Shown one piece after another: positions 36,201-47,512 of a stretch of 64,000 nucleotides of DNA (the first letter of the stretch is position 1; each line of letters begins with the position of its first letter). The notes beneath the pieces are model-generated. The model saw only the letters and a list, made by a program, of their open reading frames with translations. It had not been told where the DNA came from and ran no database searches. Source of the stretch: Chamaecrista fasciculata (taxonomy: Eukaryota > Streptophyta > Magnoliopsida > Fabales > Fabaceae); assembly GCA_003254925.1 (NCBI GenBank), contig QANZ01032149.1, positions 62,001 through 126,000 on the forward strand. Reading direction: 5' to 3'. The translations under genes and the position numbers were made by a program.

Positions 36201-38640
36201 TCATTGTCTTAAGAGGTACTATTACGATCTCACTAGGACAACTTTACTTTCTGTAGATTTTTGCAGGGAAGAATTTACAAATCCTCCTCAATATAATTTT
36301 TGAATGGAACAATGTAAATTTTTGCATATAACTATCACTTATTTAACATAGTCAAAGAGAAAAACATTGCACCCTTTGACTAGAGGTTAGTAGTGTGTAT
36401 CTCTCTATGTGAAACCCATATAACTATCACTTATTTATACAACTTTCACTCATTTTCTCTACAATATTTGCCCGAGGTGAGACTTTGGAAGAATTTACCC
36501 AACTAAGTGGAAGCTCATTTCTTCACAAGTTGCAAAATTCAGCTATCAAGTTTCTTCACTCATTTCCTTTTTTTTTTTTTTTTTTTTTTTTTTTNTTTTT
36601 TTTTTTTTTTTTTTTTTTAGTTTTCCTTTTTGACAAGCTTTCTTCTAGCATAGTTTCCAAGAAAAAAACAAGTTTTCAGTCTTAGCTATCTTTTTTCGTG
36701 GAGTATTACAGGGATTTATTAGAGAAGTGGCTTAGGAGAGTAGATGTATACAACCAACAATGGACTTTTGTGAAGAATAACTGCACTTTTGTATGTAATA
36801 AACAATCCGGTGTGGTGCAGTTCTAATCAGGTTGAATAATTCTTACCACACATGCTGCTATGAGAAAATGTCAATGTCCCGGCAGGAGATCGAGTTTTCC
36901 TTCCTCCCTTTGGTCCCCACTGAACAAAGGGTACAGCTTCGTCAATGTCATATCCACTTGTCCAGGTAACCGTCATCTGTAATACATTAGTATCCTCAAA
37001 ATTTTCAGATTGTTGAAGTTCAGATACATAGCAAATCCAGCAACACTGGCCGCAATTCCAGGATGTTTAGTCAAATCGTAGTATCAATTTCAATAATACT
37101 ATGTCAAATTGATGAAATCTCAAAGTAGCTTTCAGAAAGAAGTCCTTGGTTGGAGAGCATTTAACAATTAAAGATTAAAACAGTATCTGAACTGTATATC
37201 ATATAATTTGGGTTACTCACCATTTTTAACTTCATCACTAGATAAGTGCCGGATTAGGATATATAAGAATATGGAATTAACTAACTATTTGGACAAATAT
37301 AAGACCAAGGACGTCAAACGTGAAGATAAACTTACTTCATCCCAAGATTTCCCCAGAGCAAGGCGTGGATATACAGGCGCTTTAGGATTGGCAAATGATA
37401 TGTAATTGGAAACTGTCACAAGTTCAGGCTGCAGTGCTCAAACAGATGATTACTAGTAGCATGATATTCTCAACAAATAACAAAAATTTCTGGATATCAA
37501 GAGCTATACTCTCAAATCCACTGATTTTGTAAATAAAAAAAAGCGATATTTCTCATGCGAGAACGAAATGAACATTATCAAGCTATAATAAGAATATGAA
37601 GAACTATGGCTAGAAAAAAAAAAAAACTGAAAGTCTGAAACAGTAGAAAAGATCACGGACGCACATTTGAAAGTCCGCCAGAAAACAGAGCAAAGGAGAA
37701 GTCTGAACGTTGATTGATCAACTGGAATTCCAAAATAGCTTTCCCTGTCTTTGTATAGTCTGAGTTGGAGTGGTTTGCATACTTGTACTGGTACAAATTA
37801 AGTACAATGATTCAAATCAATCACATAAGGAACATATTGCTTTATAAAATCCAATCTAAATGTTACGATCTGGTTTAAACTGTAAGAAACTCACCTTTAT
37901 TGGGGCTGTGCAAATGAATGGCGGTTCGGTTCTTGTGTCACTGTTCTCTGGTGGACAGGTTGCTGAACTGAAATGTAGAGTTCCTTTTAGTAATAAACTA
38001 ATAATGAACTTTTAGAGTTTATCATCATGATATACCATACACTAATAGTGAAGAAAAGAAGTACAGTACCTGAAGTTTCCAGGAGAAAACACCCCCACCC
38101 AATCATTTTCAGATGGTGCAGGGGATTCAAGACTTACAGTCACCCATTGGGTATCCTCACCCTGCAATCATATTTTTCTTACAACTTCTGTAAATATATA
38201 CCATATGATTCACAAATGTCACTTTATGCTTAACAGAATACAACCCCTGATAGTTAGCATGATAGGAAAAATAAATAAATGTACCGTATACGAAACAAAA
38301 TACAAATTAAAGCAGGAGCAGCATAAACTTTAGAGTTTAGACCTAATCCAGAATTCAGACAATTCCTCAAATGGTAAGGGAGCTAGGATATCATTTCAAT
38401 CAAGAGAAGGTCGATTGTTCAAATGAAGAAGAAAATAGAGTAGATAGTTACCTTAGGGCCAAGCAACGATGGATTTGCTTTGAGGACGGCTCGAATGTCA
38501 AGCGCGAAGGTAGCCTTGTGAATGGCAATCTTGGACAATGGCTGCTCTCCGATTACATGACGATGAGCCAAAACAACGCTCAAGTTGGCGAAACACAGTA
38601 TCAGCAAAATCCTATTCACCTTGAAATTATTGTCTTCCAT
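33248..38640 (-). CDS. Purple acid phosphatase, long plant type (PAP1/24/27 subgroup), copy A
   Basis: Twelve exons (38640-38452, 38161-38070, 37967-37895, 37787-37665, 37428-37336, 36976-36847, 35865-35784, 35700-35568, 34935-34730, 34604-34479, 34121-33812, 33553-33248) give 620 residues. A hydrophobic signal peptide (~1-26, ILLILCFANLSVVLA) directs secretion. The first half is the fibronectin-like PAP N-domain, ending near VTVTWTSGYDI. The metallophosphatase half has all five metal-ligand blocks: GDMG (301-304), GDMPY (342-346), GNHE (375-378), SAHR (His 465) and GHVH (506-509). The conserved C-terminal cap is VVGGGGSHLSDY. Members of this subgroup in databases are often labelled 'probable inactive' or nucleotide pyrophosphatase-like; here the ligand motifs are intact. 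N-glycosylation sequons such as NYSGT, NGT and NHS are present. It is a tandem partner of copy B, same strand. Confidence 0.96.
36571..36620 (+). repeat. Poly-T run with one N in phosphatase intron 6
   Basis: About 50 T residues interrupted by a single undetermined base at 36595. It may be the tail of a retrotransposed sequence or a collapsed homopolymer. Confidence 0.7.
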
Positions 38641-38767
38641 CTTTATCTGATAAGAATATCGGATAATGGAGATTGATTAGGGAAAATCGAACGAAATAAT
38701 ATGAGGTTTGTTAAAGAGTGCCTCCACAGTGATTAACATTCGCTATTCGTTGCTCATATTGATATAC

Positions 38768-39085
38768 CGGGGTTTCGCGTGCATGGAACGTTTCAGTTCA
38801 GGGATTATATTAAATTTTTATATTTATAAAAGAGTAAGTTTGGGATCAATTTGAAAAATTATAAAAATATGTAAAACTCATTTAAAATAAATAAAATATT
38901 TAGGACCAATTTGAAATTACCTATATGGGAGGGTGGGTGGGAAAAGTTAGTGGTGACATTTTTTAATTTTTAATTATTTTTGTATTTTTTTAAAGAAGTG
39001 GAGAGAGTGAGTGGTGGGTTGATTTTTTTTAGATTATAATTTTAAACATGAACGATTAAAAAAGGTGAAGCCATATAATATAAGA
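38768..39085 (-). mobile_element. Decayed Helitron-like copy upstream of phosphatase A
   Basis: The 5'-type end (minus strand TCTTATATTATATGGCTTC) and the interior ('tgtattttt...gaagtggagagagtgagtgg') match the two better Helitrons. The 3' hairpin and CTAG are degraded (CCGG remains). It ends about 130 bases upstream of the copy A start codon, so it may form part of that promoter. Confidence 0.6.
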
Positions 39086-40119
39086 TACAACTCGATCAAA
39101 CCTGGCGCCAAATTTATTGAGTGACTGTCAGAATTGCTTGCTCCAATGGTTTCTTTATTTCTTTTTGGAAGTTTACTTCCTTCTTGATGAATATGTGAGA
39201 ATGATACATGACAGAACCAAATGATTAAGTATTAAAAGAGGACTCTAAAAATCTATAATTATATTAATTTTTGTTATCTTCATTATTAAATTTATCATCA
39301 AAGATGAAATAATGTTTTCTCTTTCGATTTTTCAAAACAATAAGGTAAAAAAAATATTATTACATGATATTTTTTTTTCCTTTTATTTTAGAAAGCTTAA
39401 CATTATCTTCACAAATTAAATCTAGACAATTCTCTAATATTTTTATTTTTTTATAATTTTATCACTTTACATGTAATGTACCTTATTTTTTTATATTATT
39501 TATATTTCTATTTGATATATAATTTTAGAAATTAAAATAATAAGTAAATAAAGTATGCCAAAATGCATGCCAATTGTCTCTAATTCCTTGGGCCATGCCC
39601 ATGTAGCCTAGTTGTAACTGGCGATAACTTGAAGCAACAATCCATGTACATTTTTTTGTAATTTTTTTTTGAGTTATGCTATAAAAAGTAGGATAGTTTT
39701 AGCTAATGAGTTTTTAATCATTGGATTTACCTTTTTCATCTTGAGATCTGCGCAATAAAAATCATTGAACAAATTTCAAGATAAAAAAATGTAGATCCAA
39801 TGGCTAAAAACTCATCAGCTAAAACCATGGAACTTTTTATATACTTTCTCATTTTTTTTTACTGTTTCCTCAACATCTGGGTCTGGGCCCTCCTTATCTG
39901 AATCAGTTTTTAAGAGAAAATGAACACATAATTCATATTATTATCCATCACTATTGGTATACCATACACATGAACAAATTTAATCCAACAATAAGTAGTT
40001 GATTTCATATCCCACAACAATAAGTTATAAGAATTTAATTTTCTACTTGTAATTGAGAATACATTATTTCAGCATTATACTTAGAAGAGCATAGAAAATT
40101 AATTAATTAAAGACTGGTT
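39086..40119. other. Intergenic DNA between the two phosphatase genes
   Basis: AT-rich. Besides the foldback element at 39680-39841 no gene is visible. The last few hundred bases are the 3' flank of copy B. Confidence 0.55.
39680..39841. mobile_element. 162-bp foldback (hairpin-forming) element
   Basis: The left arm TATAAAAAGTAGGATAGTTT (continuing AGCTAATGAGTTTTTAATCA) pairs with the right arm, whose complement reads TATAAAAAGTTCCATGGTTT then AGCTGATGAGTTTTTAGCCA. The arms are about 70 bases with a short loop. Transcribed, it would form a long imperfect hairpin. It is probably a small MITE; the duplication is not resolvable. Confidence 0.65.
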
Positions 40120-43100
40120 TTAGGTAGCTAAGGTGGTTTTCTCACAACCATCATGCACACAAGCCAAGACATCTCTATAATCCCTTGAAATGGTGAAAGA
40201 GTCATACACTTTTCCATCACTACTTTTCTTGTACTCCCAAAGAAGATAAGAGTGATTGAAGGCTGTCAATTTGCCAAAACCATAGTCACGATCTCTGAAA
40301 ATACTCCAAACTGGTATGACTTTGCTGTAATCTGATAAATGGCTTCCTCCTCCTCCAACAACAACATGAATGGTTCCATTCACAGTGCCAGAGTAATGGG
40401 ATTTCTCTGAATTCACACATTGGTTCTGTATCACATACATAGATTCAAATCATATTAGAAACCTACCAATACCATGGCATGGAGTAGATTACTTTTAAAT
40501 TAAAATTAAACTCTATTTTAGTCTCACACATATTAGTATTTTTTTTTTCAATTTGGCCTACTATAATAAATTTGTCTTTTCAATTTAATATCTCATAATT
40601 GTTTTGTTACCATTGTGAGTGCCTCTATCCAAATACTAAAGAGTAAACTAACATTTTAGTCCCTAGATTATACGGTTGTTGTCAATAGAGTCCTTAATTT
40701 TTTGAAATGCTTGATTTAGTTCCCGAAAATTCATGACTTATTGAAAATTAGTCATTACCATATGAACACCTTACCATTATACAACCCAGTCCTTAGAGGG
40801 ACTAAATTGCAACGAGTTATGAAATTTTGGGAACTAAATCAATCATGTAAAAAAATCCAAGGACTAAACAAATAGTGCCAATATAATTCAAGGACTAAAT
40901 TGATAGTTTATTCAATAACTAAATTGGTGACATATTATTGGTAATTGAAGACATGATAACAATCATTAATTAACATGATATTTTAATTAACATGTGTAAG
41001 TAAATATTATTTTTATATTAACATAATTAATTTGTAAAGTTTATAGAAATTTTATGGAAAAATTTAAATAGTGCCAATAATTTTTAATGACAAAAACTGT
41101 GTTTATGTTGTTAGGATTTTTTGGAGGAAGAAACATGAGAGCTCTCATAATTTTTTTTCTTTTTTCTCATGAACTTTGTTTTATTCATAGCTCCATAATG
41201 ATAGGTACAAATCAGATTCCTTTTATAGAGGAAATACACATAATTAAATAAAAGATAAATAAAATAAAGTAACTACTTATCCCTAAAATCATGTACCCAC
41301 TAGTTAACTCATAGCTAATTCAAAAACAAACTAAATCTCTAAAATTCAAATCTGATGCAAGAGATTCATGCTTCCAATAATAATATAATATATTATTATT
41401 ATTAATTCCCAACATATGTGACTATTAACATGTTGTATTACATTATCAATTTAGCTTATAAAACTTAGATAGAGGGACCAACAATGATGACAAAACAAAT
41501 ATTGAAAAACTAAATTGAGAAGAGAAATCTAATAGGGACCAAATTAAAAAAAAAAAAGCGAATGCAGGAGGGACCAAAATGAGAGTTTAGTGATAACTTT
41601 TTAGTACCTGATAAATGGGACATGATCTTTCATAGTTATGAACGTGGCCATAAAATGCAATGTCTACTTTGTACTTTTGCCAGAGACCCTGCAAGCTTTC
41701 CCTTCCCATGGGCTCTTCAAAAGAGCCCTCCAAGCCATACCAACTGTTAGAGGAATAGCCAAGCACTCGATGAGCTGAAAATATCAACCATGGTTGCTTT
41801 CGCCTATCCACTGTTGCAAGGCATTGCTCTATGAATTTGTATTGCTCTGATCCTTCTCTCCAGTCATGTTCACTGTCTGCTATGCAGAACCGAAACATAC
41901 CATAATCTACTTTGTACCTGCAATATGCTGGTGTGGCTTAATTCCTGCCAATCAATGTATAGAGTTGCATTTTTTTTTTCTTTACAAAGTGCACTTTTGG
42001 TCCCATGTCTTTGGGTGATCAGGTTGCAGTTCTCATACTTTTGGTCATGTTGTAGAATTGGTCTTGTATCTTTGGGTCAGATGCAAAATTTGTCTTATAT
42101 ATCTTTAGGTTAGGTGAGATTGATGGTAGAATTTTTTATAAAGATATGAGACTAATTTTACAACCTGACCAAAAGATATGAGTCCAAAAGTGATACAAGA
42201 CCAAATCTGCCACTTGAGCAAAAGATATATGACGAAAAGTGCAACGAAAAAAGTTATGAGACCAAATTGAGATCTGAGCATAAGTTATGAGATCAAAACT
42301 GTACTTTGACCTACCGTAGAGGATCTCAATTTTATGTTAGTTTTGGGTGAAAGTAAATGAATGTGATTACCAAAACTTGGCTCTGTTCTCAGCAGGAACA
42401 TAATATATGGTTTCTGCAGGGACTCCACATTCTCCACCTGAATCATCAGTATCATAAAAGGATCCTGAGTTTGGCCAATCACGTTCATGATTACCACTGC
42501 AGAAAGAATAAACCAATATTGTTCATTCCAATAATAGTATATGTAAAATGAATCAAGTTTTGATGTCTCTGATGGAATAAAAAGGAAAAAGTTTAAATAT
42601 TGATGGGAAAAAAGTAATGTCTGTGTGATAAACCTTGCAACCATATATGGCACAGCCTGTGAAATTGGTCCCACTTGAGCTGTGAATTGGTCCCACTGTG
42701 AGATGTATCCATTAGCATATGGCATATCTCCTATGTGGAAAACTATGTCATAATTTTCTAAGTCCTTGATGAGCTGGTCAGTGGTGTTTAGTGAACCAGG
42801 TTGGTAATCAGCATGCTCATTTGAACCATCGCGTTCGGCCTAAAAAACAGAAAAAGAAAAAAGTAAATATCATCATCATCATCATCATCATCATCATACA
42901 TTCATACCCATTATCTCCTTTTATAATATTTTTCTACTTTTGTAAGGTTTTTATTAATTAATTAACATATATATACCTTCCCCATATCACCAAAAATGAT
43001 GACACGTTGCAATGAATTCTGTCCAGGAAATGGTGATGCCTTGAACGAATAAAGCTTGCTCCATATATATGAACCATTGGACTTCATATGACCCAATCGG

Positions 43101-45728
43101 TAAGTGTACCTGAGTTAAGAAACAAGATTAAAACCCTTCATAATATTTATATATTATTCAGTACCAATTCCTCTAGTATCACTAGCTTAAAGAAAAATAT
43201 GCATACACAAGATTTGGCCAGAGATCTTTAAGGAAACTTGTGTGTATAAAACCAGGGTCACGCCAGCCAACAGTCCTTGCAGGTGGACCTGTGAAATAGT
43301 AATTATCTTCATTATCAAGCATGTCATTGAAAGTGCCTAATTTCAACCTCTATTGCAAATAGATCCATTTTCAGAAGATGTAAAAAACAGTATATAAGTA
43401 AGTATTCCAGAAAATTTACTATTTAGTCCATGAATTTACACGACTCAATGAATCAGTCTTTGAAGAATTGAAATACATTATTTGGTCCCTAAAATATTTC
43501 AATTGTAACAATTTGGTCCTTGTGACGATTTGGTTTCTGAATTTGAATTGATTTTGTACTTTTTTTATCATTGAATTTGTATTAAATTAGTACTTTTTGG
43601 TCCCTGAATTTGCATTTTTTGGTTCATAAATTTGGCCTAGGGACCAAATTGTTGGCGGTTGCAATAATTCAGGAACTGAGTCGTATATTTTGATTATTCA
43701 AGGATTGATTAATTGACTCAATACAAATTCAGGGACCAAATAGTAGATTTTCTCTAAGTATTTCCATGACAAAAATGGATTTCCAATTAAGTTTTAAGGG
43801 AAGTACTAGAGAAGGGAAGGAAATATGCAGAAGTAAGGATCTTGTGAAGTTTCTGAAACGAAACAAAATGTACTTATTTTATATGTAACACGAGTGAATG
43901 ATTCTTACCACACATGCTATTACGAGAAAATGTTAATGTTCCAGCAGGAGATCGTGTTTGTTTTCCTCCCTTGAGTCCCCATTGAACAAAAGGAACAGCT
44001 TCAACTATGTCATATCCACTTGTCCATGTCACTGTCATCTGCAATATATTAAAATCTCCATAAGATTGCTTTCTCTATTTGTTTAAGTTCAAAACAATGA
44101 TAGCAATTTCCCGGATATTAAGTAAAAGCATAGTATCAATCTTGGTAACATCAAGTCAAAATGATGGTTTAATTTTCTCAACAAATCTAGCAGTTTTCAG
44201 TGTCCAACATTTCAAATATGACAGTATGAAAGAGAACCAAAAAAAAAAAAAGGAAAGTAAATTGACATTCTAGTCTATAAACACCCTAGCAATGTACAAC
44301 TTAGTTCCTGGAGGCCGGAGGGACTAAATTGCAACAAGTAGTGAATTCTCGGGGACTAAATTAAACATTTAAAAAATTCAAGGATTAAAATACCATCATC
44401 CACATAATTCAATATTTCAATAATTCAAAAGCTAAATTGATAGTTTACTAAAAAAAAAAAAATGATATCATGGACTTACAACATCCCAAGATTCCCCTTG
44501 AGCAAGGCGTGGATATACAGGTGCTTTAGGATTGGCGAATGATATGTAATTGGAAACTGCCACAAGTTTAGGCTGCAAAGCTCAAATCTCGTTAGCAAAA
44601 AATAGTCTTATTTATATCTTAAAAAAAAAAAGGAAATCTGAAACAATAGAGAATGAAATAAAGGNTGGCGGGTGGTGGTGGTGGTAGTGGGTGGTGGTGG
44701 TGGGTGGTGGAAGAAAATGAGATGGGAGTGAGAGGGATAAATTAGGAATTCTACCATAATTTTCTAGATAAACTTGAATTACATCAGAAATGTGAACTAA
44801 AGAAAAATGACTATGTAATGTAAATGCCTTTACATTGTAATCCACTCTACATAGTTCAAATTGTCATACCAAACACCTGAAAGTATTGGAATCCGTGCTT
44901 TTACTTTACATACCCCCACTTTACACCCTACCAAACGGACCCATAGTTTAATACTAAAAAGATTAAAACGGTATACTCTTTAGTTTCTGAAAGATTAAAA
45001 TAATATACTCTATTTCGTGAAAAGAACTAATAATAAATATACTATTTCGGTGATCTTTTAAGGATCAAATTGTTAGTTTACTCTGTATAATCTTACCTTT
45101 ATTGGGGCTGTGCATATGAATGGCTCTTCAGTATTCTCGTCACCACTCTCAGGTGGACAGCTTGATCCACTGCAATAATGTGAAAAAAAGAAAGAAAGAA
45201 GGATTTATTTTCTGTGAACAGACCACCATAAATCACTAGTATACTAAAACTAGGTTCATTTTGAAGAAAATAAAGTACATTACTTGAAGTTTGCAGGAGA
45301 AAACACCCCCACCCAATCATCTTGAGATGGATTAGGGGAATTAAGTTCCACAGTCACCCACTGAGTATCCTCACCCTGAAACCACATACATAAATAAATA
45401 TACAAATTAATTATATACAATAAGTTGAAGTTGAACAGAGATTAACAGAAAACAGAACAACATGATGATGGGGATGGAATTGATTGAGGATTATATTAAT
45501 TAATTAATTAATTAATTAATTAATTACCTTAAGGCCAAGCAAAGATGGGGTTGCTTTAAGGGAAGCGTTAGAGTTCAAAGCCAAGATGGTCTTGTGAATA
45601 GCAATTTTGGATAGAGGTTGCTCTCCAATCACACCATGAACGCCAGCAATAACGACGACGCTCAAGTTTGTCAAACAAAGTGACAGTGTCAGAAAAATCA
45701 TATTCACCTTCATACTATTTTCTTCCAT
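40120..45728 (-). CDS. Purple acid phosphatase, copy B, one internal exon missing from assembly
   Basis: Eleven exons are readable: 45728-45528, 45375-45284, 45169-45097, 44572-44480, 44038-43909, 43288-43207, 43109-42977, 42839-42634, 42496-42371, 41917-41608, 40425-40120. Junctions and phases match copy A exactly. The counterpart of copy A exon 4 (41 codons, phase 0 at both ends) is absent between 45097 and 44572, where a single N (44665) marks a join. As read, the protein is 583 residues, and about 624 with the exon. GDMG, GDMPY, GNHE, SAHR and GHVH are all intact. The N-terminal exon differs most from copy A; the last exons are nearly identical. The start at 45728 aligns with copy A (MEENSMKVN against MEDNNFKVN); an upstream in-frame ATG at 45764 is less likely. 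Several introns hold mobile elements. Confidence 0.92.
40631..40915. mobile_element. Long-TIR MITE ('tagtccctag' family) in intron 11 of phosphatase B
   Basis: The left end AGTAAACTAACATTTTAGTC and the complement of the right end AATAAACTATCAATTTAGTC are inverted. Both carry repeated 'ttagtcc' units pointing inward, and the centre has AGAGGGACTAAATTGCAACG. A relative is at 44,258-44,452 in another intron of the same gene. No transposase. Confidence 0.55.
41109..41414 (+). mobile_element. Solo LTR, 306 bp, with 5-bp target duplication
   Basis: It begins TGTTAGGATTTT and ends TTAATTCCCAACA, so it has TG...CA ends with TGTT/AACA short inverted termini. Identical TATGT pentamers flank it (41104-41108, 41415-41419). 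A TATA-like CTTTTATAG lies inside. No internal retroelement region adjoins. This is what unequal recombination between two LTRs leaves behind. It sits in intron 11 of phosphatase B. Confidence 0.85.
41975..42316. mobile_element. Truncated 'tttggtctcatatctttggg' family MITE in intron 10 of phosphatase B
   Basis: The right terminus (complement GGTCAAAGTACAGTTTTGAT) is intact. The left begins inside the TIR at GTGCACTTTTGGTCCCATG. The interior repeats 'ggtc..catatcttt.ggtcag' units. It is the same family as 53919-54361 and 54536-54939. Confidence 0.65.
42863..42896. repeat. (ATC)n microsatellite in intron 8 of phosphatase B
   Basis: Perfect CAT/ATC trinucleotide repeats about 25 bases upstream (minus-strand sense) of the acceptor of the GDMPY-encoding exon. 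Confidence 0.85.
43409..43755. mobile_element. Long-TIR MITE with 9-bp near-duplication in intron 6 of phosphatase B
   Basis: The left end AGAAAATTTACTATTTAGTC and the complement of the right end AGAGAAAATCTACTATTTGG are inverted over about 70 bases (including TTGACTCAATGAATCAGTC). Flanks AAGTATTCC (43400-43408) and AAGTATTTC (43756-43764) match at 8 of 9 bases, the Mutator duplication length. The family also occurs at 46733-47087 and 57040-57366. Confidence 0.75.
44258..44452. mobile_element. Short long-TIR MITE in intron 5 of phosphatase B
   Basis: AGTAAATTGACATTCTAGTC at the left is answered by AAGCTAAATTGATAGTTTACT at the right. The centre GGAGGGACTAAATTGCAAC is shared with the element at 40631. 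Confidence 0.5.
44665..44942. mobile_element. Half of a Tourist-like element ending at an assembly join
   Basis: The right terminus ACCAAACGGACCC (complement GGGTCCGTTTGGT) is typical of Tourist ends, but no left terminus exists. The element starts at the single N (44665), followed by a GGT/GGGTGGTGG run. The missing left half and the missing phosphatase exon lie at the same place. Confidence 0.6.
45495..45525. repeat. (TTAA)n microsatellite next to the exon 1 donor of phosphatase B
   Basis: Seven to eight tandem TAAT units begin immediately downstream (minus-strand sense) of the AAG|GTAATT donor, so the donor's +3 to +6 bases belong to the repeat edge. Copy A has no such run. Confidence 0.85.
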
Positions 45729-45764
45729 CTTTCTCATCAGATGGAATCTATGTAAACTGAACAA

Positions 45765-47512
45765 GTTCTATATATGTGTGTTTGTGTGTATGTATGTGTA
45801 GGTCGTGTTTGGATTCTGAGAATCCTTGATGCTTCACTAATAAGTAATCACTACCACTGCGACAAAAATTTAGGCCTGCATTGCTTGTCTTTATAATGCC
45901 AGAAGGTAATGCCAACCTCAGTTAGTCACTTCAATGTGTCTCTCATAGCCTCCCATCTTTGAAAAAGTCAAAAAATAATTTAAAAATGAAAAGCCAAATA
46001 AGTGTCTAGTCGTTTTGCAATTTTTGCACGTATAATAAACTATAGAGTAAATTAATCATTGGTCAAAACTTCATTTTGGTCCTTAAATTATAGAGTAAAT
46101 TTCAATTAGGTCCTCAAACTATTTATTGTAGTCCTCAAATTATTGTAGTTGTTCCACAATGGTAAAAAAAACTAAACATCTTTTTTAAGAACAAAATTCT
46201 CACCTGATAGCTGACACATACAGATGGTAATTTGACATTTTTTTCTCATCTCTCTCTCACAACCTCATTCTCTCTTCTCACAAATGAGAAATTTTAAAAA
46301 TATATTTTTGAACCAACGGTAGAACAATTGTCATAATTTAAGGATCACAATAGAATAAAAAATAATTTGATGATCTAACCATAATTTATCCCACAGTTTG
46401 AAAATCAAATTCAAGTTTTGACCTTAATGATTTGATTTTGAAAGATAAAATTGAAAAAATGAAATATCTGAAATATGTAATTATAATATATGTTCATTTA
46501 TCAAGATATTAATCAAAATTTAATAATAAATATGATCTTCTAATTGTTAAGTATAATATCAACACAATTTGTATTCGGGTCATATTTATCATTAAATTTC
46601 AGTTTGTATTTTTAGTAAATATTTAAATTAATTTTAATTACGCACTAAATCTAATACTTTTATTTTTCAGAAATTAAATTTATAAATTTATTATCTTTCA
46701 ATAATCAAATTATTAATTTAGTCATAGAATATAGAAAAATTTTATGATTTTGTCCCTGAATTGATACCGAATCAAAGAGTTAGTCTTTGAATAATCAAAA
46801 TATAATATTTGGTCCTTGAAATATCACACTTGTCAATTATTTAGTGCCTGAAAATATTTGGTTCTTGAATTTGAATTGATTTTATACTTTTTAGTCATCA
46901 AATTTATACTAAAATTATTGTAAAGTCTTGAAATTTAACATAAATTTTTGTTTTTGGTTCCTAAATTTGACTTAAAGACCAAACCCTTGACAATTGCGAT
47001 ATTTCAATGACTAAATATATTTCGATTATTTAAAGATTTATTTGTTGACTCTGCACAAATTTAAAGATGAAAAAGCATATTTTCTCTAAAATATGTCATG
47101 CTCTTCTTTTACTTCTATTTGTCCTCTTTCAGTAAATATTTGAATTCTGAACAATGTTTTTTCCTTAACATGGTAAAAGGAAAAATATTGAAATTGCAAC
47201 ATCAATATAATGTGTGAATTATGCCTCACGAGTTATGTCATTCCACTAATAAAGAAACTGTGCTTTGTTAGGACTGATATATATATATATATATATATGA
47301 TCTTTTTTACTAAAAAAAAATAAAAAAGGAACTATATATATGGAAACAATAACGAATATATATATAATATTTACACGTGAAAAAGTCTATATACATATGC
47401 TGCATCCCTGGCCCCTCCACAATCAAATTAAGTTCTATAACTTTGAGCACCAGGGACCTACTTTATATACGTAAGATAATCATAATTATGTGATAGATAT
47501 TTGGGTAAATTA
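45765..47512. other. Intergenic region with dispersed TIR repeats
   Basis: No gene is seen. A 'ggtcaaaacttcattttggtcc ... aagttttgacc' inverted pair spans about 46,054-46,424, and another element of the 'agtttagtctttgaataatc' family spans 46,733-47,087. An (AT)n run lies at 47,279-47,298. Confidence 0.55.
46733..47087. mobile_element. Long-TIR MITE, same family as 43409-43755
   Basis: The left end AGAAAAATTTTATGATTTTG and the complement of the right end AGAGAAAATATGCTTTTTCA are inverted and share the internal block AAAGAGTTAGTCTTTGAATA. Flanking nonamers match only partly, so the duplication is decayed. Confidence 0.65.

Noticed and set aside
36122..36720. Possible LTR starting TGTTAGACGG in phosphatase A intron 6
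   Set aside because: No matching CA end or 5-bp duplication was found; only a loose similarity to 22,780-22,920 remains.
45729..45764. Upstream ATG for phosphatase B adding 12 residues
   Set aside because: Copy A starts at the equivalent of 45728, and the extension would sit awkwardly before the signal peptide; left as an unlikely alternative.
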